Positions 62,101 to 64,000 of a stretch of DNA of 64,000 nt are shown piece after piece. Origin of the DNA: Notospermus geniculatus. Taxonomy: Eukaryota; Nemertea; Pilidiophora; Heteronemertea; Lineidae. The stretch spans positions 1 to 64,000 of the forward strand of contig NMRB01002257.1 in assembly GCA_002633025.1 (NCBI GenBank), written 5' to 3'. A model generated the notes under the pieces. It ran no database searches, was not told the DNA's origin, and was given only the letters and a program-made list of their open reading frames with translations. Each line of letters opens with the position of its first letter. Position 1 is the first letter of the stretch. Both the position numbers and the translations under genes were made by a program.

Positions 62101-64000
62101 CTTCCGATTTGAGTTTGCATCAAGATACACGTAACAGGCCTACTCTGCGGACTCGTGATGAGTAGCTCTGTAAATGCCTTGAAATAGGTTAGCAATGGTC
62201 CCTACCTTCATCTTGGCAGTAAAACCCAGCAGGACAAGGTGCACACTCTTCAGCCGACATCAGTCCACGGCTCCTACCAAGTGTCCCAGAGGGACAAGGA
62301 GTTGGCCACTTGGTGGGAATGTTTTTCGAACTTGCTGGGCAGAAATGACCTGAATAAGAAATAAACACCCTGATGAAGTTGCTGAGAGAATGCATAAGTG
62401 TCACAACTAAGCTATTTTAATACAGATTACATTTCCCTACATTTCCCAGTCAACAAACTTCGATTAACATGAGGTAGTTAGGTTCTATAACTTACCAAGA
62501 GGGCAGAAGACTGGATCTTTTCCTGGACGACAACTGTACCCAGCAGGACAGAGAATACACCATTCCAGCCCAGAATAATTGGCATGAAATCCAGCAGGAC
62601 AAACCCTTGGCTTCTTTATGCCTGCAGGGCAATGATATCTCTTTGGACAGACATCTCCTGTGGAGTCATTGACAGGGTTGGCACGCCATGCGCCCTCTCT
62701 GCAGAAAAATCCAGCAGCGCACGAACCTAGAAACCAAAATGATGACGTAAAGATCGGCAAGTTCCATCTACATTTTGTCTTTCCCCATGCACTTCTTCTC
62801 TTGCAATTCTTTCAGAAGTTCATCCCATGAATCCATTTTCAAGATTGCTGAAGCCAGTGAGTTTCAGCAATAGTTACCTCAGCAGGAGTTCTCAGTCCGC
62901 CCCACACAGCAACTCATCGTCTTCAACCTGTTCACAGGCAAACCACGAATCACGCGGCTCAGGGCCAGTGCTTCAAAAGACAACTGACTCACCCGTCGGT
63001 TTCTCCAACCCAGTTGTATTGCAGTACTTCCCAGGATCACATTTCTGACAACTGTTCTCTTCTGAAACACCCCTGAATGATGGGTTGTATGTCCCCTTTG
63101 GACAAGGTATCATCATGAGTGCCCCCTCCATGCAGTAGTGACCAGGGTGGCATTGGTCACCCCAAAGGATGAGCGTCCGGTTGCCTGCGGTGTTGTTATT
63201 GAAGACAGGGTCATCGGCAAGGGCATTGAGATAGCAGATGTGTCCAGCCAGACACTTCCCAGTTGGAGCTGTTGCACCTCTGTCACGACAGAAATAGCCT
63301 CGAGGACAGTCTGTGCAGTTTTTGCGGGATGACCCATGGGTTCTGAAACATACAGTTACAGGTTATCTTTCCCATACGAACTGCTAGTCAGTCAGGACTG
63401 ACTGCCTCACTCAAGGACCCACATCATGTCTCTGAGTAAATGAGACTCAGTCTCTCTGAGTTGAGTTGTTAACCAAGATCGTCATTTTTTAAAAATGAAA
63501 TGAAATTTATTTGCAACAAAAAAACATACAAATGTAAAAGTAATACATAGGAAAGGGCCGAGGCCAGGTGGCATTTTTGGCCCTGGGTACAACTAAAATA
63601 CAAAGTAATGGCGGGAAATTTACATAGAAGAGGAAGGGATCAAAGAAAACAGGGAAATTAACAAAGACAAAGTAGCCTACAATATGCACAGAGTCATGGC
63701 AGCAACTCGACTCCAGAGAGGCCTCGAGCAAGTTAGACTGAAGAACAAGCAATCCTTTCCAGTTGATCAGCTGAAGTAAGAATCAAATGGTGAATCATAC
63801 ATGTAGAAGCAGACTGATGAAGCAAGTAGTTTGAAGGAGCATAGGCCTAAGTAGGCAGTACTGCAAATGTGATGTCTTTCAGACACAGTGCTGACATTTG
63901 GAATACATGTAAGTTTATCATCAGTACTTACATTCCCAAAAATGTCCCTGGTGGACAGTCACTCGGCACCAAACTACCAGCAACGCAATATTTTCCCTTT
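10492..64000 (-). CDS. Giant single-pass membrane protein: GCC2/GCC3-type ectodomain, TM helix, coiled-coil tail (5' partial)
   Basis: About 94 exons with GT-AG borders and matching phases give more than 7,700 residues inside the window. The 5' end lies beyond 64000. Protein order: roughly 5,300 residues of Cys-rich modules of the pattern CPxGxYCPxGSxxPxPCPxGTYxNxTG (GCC2_GCC3/ephrin-receptor-like family); a beta-rich juxtamembrane region; one transmembrane helix (RRLLYALCGAFFIVFMGYV, exon 29950-30138); 'DPxTGxxxP' repeats; about 1,400 residues of mostly coiled coil; and a short C-terminal domain. The order implies type I topology with the modules outside, which is inferred. I do not recognise a named orthologue. 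One junction (31869 to 31210) does not keep phase, and one 171-nt exon appears twice. No ATG, signal peptide or promoter is visible because the start is off the window. The exon blocks are described in separate entries. Confidence 0.85.
11459..13737 (-). CDS. Giant protein coiled-coil exons 87-92
   Basis: Exons: 13594-13737, 13141-13326, 12520-12780, 12270-12421, 11708-12065, 11459-11582. Most begin and end in phase 0. 12270 leaves phase 2, taken up by 11708-12065, and 11459 leaves phase 1. The peptides are mostly charged helices (QFDRDLKKETEIRQEYAHL, EKERHIQQEVNRLEAKLEK, KMEKEIEKEQHEMQHRLEAE), broken by less polar helical stretches (LPNSVAECVISSVLRLFHTHE; SQFLAQLTVADTLASSHCLK). The length and heptad-like spacing suggest long intracellular coiled coils, perhaps for dimerisation or cytoskeletal contact. 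Partners cannot be read from the sequence. Confidence 0.8.
12922..13130. mobile_element. MITE with GTGACCC ends
   Basis: Ends 'gtgacccatcaccgcgaaat' and 'attctgtggtgacgggtcac' form an imperfect inverted repeat extending through 'gagtcttaag'. It is about 209 bp, lies in an intron of the giant gene and has no coding capacity. Confidence 0.65.
14075..14245 (-). CDS. Giant-gene 57-codon exon, copy A
   Basis: The peptide, length (171 nt), phases and splice sites are the same as in copy B at 17442-17612. The following exons (13594-13737 onward) are joined to this copy in the assembly. The giant gene is expected to use whichever copy lies on the same chromosome. Confidence 0.7.
14260..14804. mobile_element. 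545-bp TIR element present only in block A
   Basis: Left end 'tatactctactttcatagat' and right end 'atctatgaaactagagtata' form a 33-bp inverted repeat with one mismatch, reaching 'aagaccggttc' inward. The matching place in block B (about 17625-17632) lacks it, giving 'gaataaagagc'. The flanks fit a TA target duplication. No transposase is encoded, so it is a non-autonomous element. Confidence 0.75.
16660..17250 (+). pseudogene. Truncated copy of the TRP-like channel gene (assembly-limited)
   Basis: From ATG 16660, 197 codons match 19488-20078 almost exactly (for example MSSAAMLNYYSNSMM here versus MSSAAMFNYHSNSMM in the full gene). The frame stays open until it meets a single N at 17251, after which unrelated sequence begins. 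There is no stop, frameshift or splice site, so it is cut by the sequence junction rather than decayed. It is listed as a pseudogene only because the copy as given cannot encode a channel. Confidence 0.75.
17251..17251. other. Single ambiguous base marking a probable contig junction
   Basis: This is the only N seen in the window. On its left the sequence is inside the TRP-like reading frame (homologous to 20078). On its right it restarts at sequence homologous to about 13966. This is the pattern expected where two overlapping contigs were joined end to end. Confidence 0.75.
17252..20078. repeat. Block B of a ~3-kb duplication (probably the alternate haplotype)
   Basis: It is homologous to 13966-17250 in the same orientation: coiled-coil exon, spacer, then the first third of the TRP-like gene. 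Coding parts differ at only a few bases, while spacers differ by scattered substitutions and small indels. Block B lacks the 545-bp element present in block A, and has its own ~75-bp tandem duplication near 17304-17443 ('gtaaattgaaaccaagactg...'). Confidence 0.85.
17442..17612 (-). CDS. Giant-gene 57-codon exon, copy B
   Basis: It has an acceptor (ATTTTCAG) and a donor GTTGTT, with phase 0 on both sides. It encodes VMGEQQAEYERILSLEGPGM followed by SEEDLNQLKQTQRHMISTI and RENLKQQKQIQKQNALEK, a charged helix suited to coiled coil. The same peptide is encoded at 14075-14245. Both copies would fit in frame, so the sequence alone allows one or two copies in the protein, but the N at 17251 favours a single real exon. 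Confidence 0.7.
19488..21386 (+). CDS. Intronless TRP-like cation channel
   Basis: A single open frame of 632 codons from ATG 19488. The frame is open upstream to 19383 but holds no earlier ATG. The N-terminal 180 residues resemble ankyrin-type helices (RPLSLAAAYRSTKVFSLLLD, RGADIF). Six hydrophobic segments follow at about 275-297, 338-362, 391-411, 425-447, 461-485 and 527-552. A pore-loop-like stretch (SGRAFYTNVLVMLNMVQITD) precedes the last. S6 ends LLNYLIAVMSSVYSNLA, matching the LNxLIAxM signature after S6 in TRP channels. TRP channels pass cations in sensory and calcium signalling; gating here is unknown. It lies antisense within an intron of the giant gene. A lack of introns suggests retroposition or membership of an intronless expanded family. 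Subfamily assignment would need a tree. Confidence 0.85.
   Translation: MSSAAMFNYHSNSMMLEHLDGYSNGEERTQRGKSMDFKHNRYYQAIIADDEETVDAILNSVSENDMDTFLNGRFFYQQLHLGDTFHHPNKRCDVLLTHLVLQRPLSLAAAYRSTKVFSLLLDRGADIFQEDTLRNNIIHVLVATCFVYPESVDTLLEYYSMVFSKVEKDSDRKKLLFEENVYKMTPIELAIKLRCYELFKAILYTEGAYRKLLGREGKVVYNEFDLSEYTTAQGRYMTSPIRFLTRIEDDELDDLAKHRILQIPVIEVWIRRTINQQIPFILVWMLFRLLLPITFTLTDISHIQMMDEGRCGSNNTNGIETTIERIKANYHDSTIRNRRIALGVANALSAFGILFIDIMEIIARARLSGNLKQMIKPARDTFSPAVSTSSFRACQFVSAIICIFSLIGQVVSFSENLFTAMTIATSFQRFMIFYSLLYFVQGIPYIGFFIIGFQKMLQAMTRFLLLFLATLLLFWALFIGVVYSLCSKGPFLDCESNSGRAFYTNVLVMLNMVQITDHICTPAGEAMMYAIHICYIFIISILLLNYLIAVMSSVYSNLANHTRTLTILYQLHFANVTSIRLEMLSKMFHRNMFRKAITNIVIVTKEFEPTFKTAKECVTHPVKLVGRSSADD
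21551..21922. mobile_element. 372-bp palindromic MITE with TTAA target duplication
   Basis: Ends are AGGGAGACATGCG and its complement, flanked by TTAA at 21547-21550 and 21923-21926. The inverted homology extends far inward through 'cggcgggcacaagttgtctg', 'gtagcgccgtctgttaat' and 'gagctc' blocks to a central loop. TTAA duplication and AGGG/CCCT ends point to a piggyBac-type origin. A second copy in the opposite orientation lies at 54956-55326. It sits about 165 bp beyond the stop codon of the TRP-like gene. Confidence 0.85.
21927..22617. other. Intron sequence between the TRP-like gene and giant-gene exon 85
   Basis: No gene is seen. The AATAAA at about 22406-22411 could serve the TRP-like transcript, though it is about 1 kb past the stop. 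The rest is AT-rich with 'tacatgta' words. Confidence 0.35.
22618..23288 (-). CDS. Giant protein coiled-coil exons 84-85
   Basis: Exons 23046-23288 (81 codons) and 22618-22845 (76 codons) both begin and end in phase 0. They read KELEDIGRQILKTVPLPYED, DEVWKKWDLKKRECNCASLA, then VGTTSDIPDKVMSLFTTIV and EKLLKEMKDQIETQQKDID, all amphipathic charged helix. The next coding exon on the minus strand is about 5 kb away (17612), and the intron between holds the TRP-like channel gene on the opposite strand. Confidence 0.8.
23468..25629 (-). CDS. Giant protein cytoplasmic coiled-coil exon 83 (720 codons)
   Basis: This single exon of 2,162 nt is far larger than any other in the gene. It opens with the last DPxTG-like repeats (GLVPIMVGEKVVDLKTGEM, then SPVVGVEWD) and continues as long charged helices rich in Glu, Lys and Leu (EMKDLQMKLLSCEFQLAQ, RHETKLADAYFGSYEHQKF), typical of coiled coil. 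Near the end is an acidic, Pro/Ser-rich disordered stretch (EERPENPEPRDEKDNADDG and onward to TSPGLPCTNLSD), then a short helical end. It ends at a GTAAGA donor in phase 0. It reads without a stop, and no enzyme motif was seen. Confidence 0.85.
25797..29332 (-). CDS. Giant protein cytoplasmic region, exons 75-82, with DPxTG repeats
   Basis: Exons: 29205-29332, 28782-29045, 28229-28487, 27702-27929, 27220-27549, 26515-26742, 26101-26259, 25797-25967. The first three are helical and charged (YEKIQQSVSFLKTATARKHA, then MRQLVKAYMEYKRR). From 28.3 kb the protein switches to repeats of about 20 residues with a (D/H)PxTG core and a following proline and hydrophobic pair, such as DPNSGKIM, HPSTGYVHPVNG, DPQTGKIVPYIP, DHITGLPVPLLA, HPETGVKYAVGG, DPVTGLPTDIDIG, DPITKQPAPIVGV and HNRTGE. 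Junctions here are almost all phase 1. The acceptor for 26101-26259 was set at 26259 because only that site keeps phase. The repeat family is not one I can name. Confidence 0.75.
26515..27120. other. Exon 80 and adjoining intron with a foldback repeat
   Basis: In the intron to the right of exon 26515-26742, an imperfect hairpin spans about 26983-27120. Its arms are 'agttttcgcaaagcccccga...attgttcg' and the complement 'cgaacaata...gggggctttgcaaaaact', about 50 bp each with substitutions and a short loop. It is a MITE-like foldback with no coding capacity. Confidence 0.6.
29554..31210 (-). CDS. Giant protein juxtamembrane region and transmembrane helix, exons 71-74
   Basis: Exons: 30825-31210, 30369-30531, 29950-30138, 29554-29731. 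The first two encode an acidic, sequon-containing region and then a hydrophobic-alternating stretch (PCVCLTIGNSLLFSVTKDHF, then SLYNTGPGFDDGNFKTLADML and YRFTVSGTFVFHMN). This pattern looks like a beta-sandwich, perhaps cupredoxin-like, but the fold is a guess. Exon 29950-30138 continues YIVVTPSGGRCPALGPF and ends in the transmembrane helix RRLLYALCGAFFIVFMGY, completed by VLVQFFGWKK in the next exon. Basic residues flank both sides. Everything before it is Cys-rich and everything after is Cys-poor, supporting an outside-to-inside crossing. Confidence 0.75.
31211..31868. other. Intron with repeat-like sequence; a missing exon is expected here
   Basis: The exon on the right ends in phase 1, but the exon on the left must be entered in phase 0, with an in-frame TAG directly before its acceptor. 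An exon of length 3n+2 may therefore hide in this 658-bp interval. I found no convincing candidate. Two diverged copies of 'attccrttcagtattaa' (near 31400 and 31702) suggest dispersed-repeat material. Confidence 0.4.
31869..36765 (-). CDS. Giant protein ectodomain, exons 61-70 (membrane-proximal modules)
   Basis: Exons: 36418-36765, 35490-35992, 34930-35281, 34464-34622, 34041-34272, 33609-33807, 33254-33424, 32945-33070, 32280-32738, 31869-32087. The 36418/35992 junction restores KYCERPGLTAPSGDC, and 35490/35281 joins in phase 0 (SSSPK-PSDRSGG). The last module ends QCEECPTG at 31869 in phase 1. A short echo of exon 34041-34272 (cggaactggcctttctttgg) occurs in the following intron near 33908-33931 and looks like a duplication relic. 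Confidence 0.8.
35993..36417. other. Intron without recognised features
   Basis: This interval of about 425 bp between ectodomain exons holds a short palindrome near 36217-36239 (acggaccct / agggtccgt) and otherwise nothing recognisable. Confidence 0.4.
37059..40822 (-). CDS. Giant protein ectodomain, exons 51-60
   Basis: Exons: 40681-40822, 40214-40406, 39716-40055, 39370-39548, 38990-39169, 38654-38826, 38251-38428, 37917-38054, 37613-37771, 37059-37307. Junctions 40681/40406 and 38654/38428 are phase 0, unlike the phase-1 majority. The end of exon 40214-40406 departs from the module pattern (YAHQSWNRNWNMSGEICSIR). Exon 37059-37307 begins ALRKVVGKCHRGYYC after a split Ala codon. Confidence 0.8.
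40929..44866 (-). CDS. Giant protein ectodomain, exons 41-50
   Basis: Exons: 44529-44866, 44069-44236, 43742-43903, 43363-43515, 43007-43186, 42541-42870, 41940-42176, 41604-41729, 41227-41388, 40929-41064. Most are one to three modules long. Exon 41604-41729 is among the shortest (42 codons) yet keeps the full GWYCND..CKAGFFCPPGS..PCPRGNFCPTG pattern. The donor of exon 44529-44866 is GTACAG, an acceptable but weaker site. Confidence 0.8.
42177..42540. repeat. Intron with (TTTA)n microsatellite
   Basis: A TTTA run occupies about 42194-42225. The remainder of this intron of the giant gene shows no gene or structured repeat. Confidence 0.6.
45009..49482 (-). CDS. Giant protein ectodomain, exons 31-40
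   Basis: Exons: 49205-49482, 48657-48940, 48076-48426, 47390-47557, 46864-47146, 46373-46620, 46088-46225, 45665-45854, 45347-45528, 45009-45230. The junction 46864/46620 splits an Arg codon (TPFEFRCPIGYMC) rather than the usual Gly. The 45347/45230 junction restores NTSGLVWPSG. Two introns carry MITEs (47165-47302 and 47618-47960). Confidence 0.8.
46699..46744. repeat. Tandem duplication of a 23-bp palindromic unit
   Basis: Two copies of 'aaaggttcatgcagaatgaa' plus 'cca' lie head to tail in an intron. Each contains the short inverted pair ggttcat / atgaacc. Confidence 0.6.
47165..47302. mobile_element. Short MITE, same family as the 1518-1848 cluster
   Basis: Inverted ends 'gggaccttattcacgaagc' and 'gctttgtgaataaggtccc' enclose about 100 bp with 'aaaggatttgcgtac' and 'gttacggggg'. 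It is 138 bp in total and intronic. Confidence 0.7.
47618..47960. mobile_element. TTAA MITE with AGGGATACTCC ends
   Basis: Inverted ends 'agggatactccactcattgt' and 'acaatgagtggagtatccct' are flanked by TTAA at 47614-47617 and 47961-47964. The 343-bp element has no coding capacity. It shares the TTAA target and AGGG start with the larger palindromic MITEs but not their internal sequence. Confidence 0.8.
49686..54109 (-). CDS. Giant protein ectodomain, exons 21-30
   Basis: Exons: 53942-54109, 53492-53725, 53068-53250, 52632-52904, 52388-52534, 51536-52186, 51116-51418, 50664-50912, 50260-50481, 49686-49948. Exon 51536-52186 is the longest of the ectodomain (651 nt). Its first part is a Cys-free linker of about 45 residues rich in Lys, Thr and Pro (KYDKPQLLIKTTTKAPLHVV), then DACNCSDYSTFKG and four ordinary modules. 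The linker divides the array into two halves and may be a flexible or O-glycosylated spacer, which is inferred from composition. Confidence 0.8.
53776..53903. repeat. Minisatellite of ~22-bp units
   Basis: Six or so diverged units of 'gtaggaaagctggcaaacaga' lie in the intron between exons 53942-54109 and 53492-53725. It shows unit-length variation and one shortened unit. Confidence 0.75.
54160..54400. repeat. Low-complexity T/A-rich tract with 'tttttacatt' units
   Basis: Irregular repeats of 'attctttttaca' and 'acattacatt' run through this part of the intron. It is a degenerate minisatellite without coding potential. Confidence 0.7.
54682..59387 (-). CDS. Giant protein ectodomain, exons 11-20
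   Basis: Exons: 59219-59387, 58905-59083, 58492-58647, 57919-58148, 57507-57816, 56926-57162, 56278-56442, 55853-56107, 55395-55634, 54682-54843. The modules are canonical except in two exons. Exon 57507-57816 starts in phase 0 with a non-modular stretch (ILIPFDCLPCYPQINSLCNI). Exon 56926-57162 carries about 30 extra residues rich in basic and polar side chains (TKYPISQTLRHLSKKCRQTI) between half-modules. Introns here contain a 45-bp minisatellite, a degenerate repeat and a TTAA MITE. Confidence 0.8.
54956..55326. mobile_element. Second palindromic TTAA MITE, inverted relative to 21551-21922
   Basis: The 371-bp element is flanked by TTAA at 54952-54955 and 55327-55330. It is nearly identical to the copy at 21551-21922 read on the opposite strand, including central 'gagctc' palindromes. 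It lies in an ectodomain intron of the giant gene. Confidence 0.85.
56536..56850. repeat. 45-bp minisatellite followed by a perfect hairpin
   Basis: About six copies of a 45-bp unit ('accatctagcagaacctaca' start) run to 56812. A perfect inverted repeat of 15 bp with a 3-nt loop follows at 56818-56850 (ggaggaattatactt / aagtataattcctcc). The array is open on the minus strand as a 15-residue repeat (MTPLDVLVGSARWSL), but it lies between well-defined exons and has no matching splice sites. Confidence 0.75.
57196..57358. repeat. Degenerate repeat of 'aggacaattcgtacc'
   Basis: About nine diverged units of 14-18 bp containing 'ggacaa(t/c)t' followed by 'gtacc' lie in an intron of the giant gene. 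Confidence 0.65.
59722..64000 (-). CDS. Giant protein ectodomain, exons 1-10 of the window
   Basis: Exons (high to low): 63932->64000 (cut by the edge), 62993-63342, 62496-62726, 62206-62349, 61858-62026, 61463-61638, 61088-61349, 60616-60899, 60151-60390, 59722-59868. Modules read GKYCVAGS..CPPGTFLG, then CTDCPRGYFCRDRG, CPKRYHCPAG and so on. Most junctions are phase 1 within a Gly codon, so exons start G-Y/F-C or similar. The exon at 62993-63342 holds an unusual linker between modules (VFNNNTAGNRTLILWGDQ) with N-glycosylation sequons. The donor/acceptor pairs at 63932, 62993 and 62726 were checked and restore ...TFLGITHGSSRKNC and ..KPTGSCAAG. Confidence 0.8.
63343..63931. other. Intron without recognised genes
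   Basis: This intron between the first two exons of the window (589 bp) is A-rich, with a short palindromic 'ctgactagcagt / cagtcaggactgac' area near 63380-63410. No gene is seen. Confidence 0.4.

Overview
The window is animal nuclear DNA. Coding blocks are interrupted by many short GT-AG introns, and tRNA-derived SINEs, several MITE families and simple repeats are present. Frequent 'acatgtac' and 'taggcctac' words, together with the gene types, suggest a marine invertebrate, perhaps an echinoderm or hemichordate. That placement is an impression from composition, not a demonstrated assignment.

Layout. Positions 1-1290 hold plus-strand exon-like segments of an unrecognised gene that enters from the left edge. 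Positions 1500-5000 are mostly repeats: tandem MITE-like units, a SINE, a TG microsatellite, a roughly 130-bp tandem array and a TA-flanked MITE. A complete seven-exon plus-strand gene at 5443-9769 encodes a 461-residue amino acid/auxin permease (AAAP) family transporter. Possible upstream exons lie at 4211-4324 and 5118-5138. It converges on the 3' end of a minus-strand gene, and both polyadenylation signals lie within about 150 bp near 10.2 kb.

From 10,492 to beyond the right edge the minus strand is essentially one giant gene. I resolved about 94 exons from splice sites and reading phase. In protein order they encode: (i) at least 5,300 residues of repeated cysteine-rich modules of the GCC2_GCC3/ephrin-receptor-like type (63,932-31,869); (ii) a beta-rich juxtamembrane region and one transmembrane helix (31,210-29,554); (iii) a cytoplasmic tail of about 2,100 residues. 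The tail has 'DPxTGxxxP' repeats (28.5-25.5 kb), a 720-codon coiled-coil exon (25,629-23,468), further coiled-coil exons, and a compact C-terminal domain with an HxxxH motif (11,191-10,492). I do not recognise a named homologue of the whole protein.

Inside one intron of the giant gene, on the opposite strand, is an intronless TRP-like cation channel gene (19,488-21,386). A near-identical copy of its first third lies at 16,660-17,250 and ends at a single N (17,251). Directly after the N the sequence restarts about 3.3 kb back. The duplicated block also carries a second copy of a 57-codon exon of the giant gene. This looks like two haplotypes of one region placed end to end by assembly rather than a true tandem duplication.

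The introns and flanks contain several terminal-inverted-repeat families. These include three TTAA-flanked elements starting AGGG, TA-flanked elements with AAGGGCGGC ends, and nested insertions.
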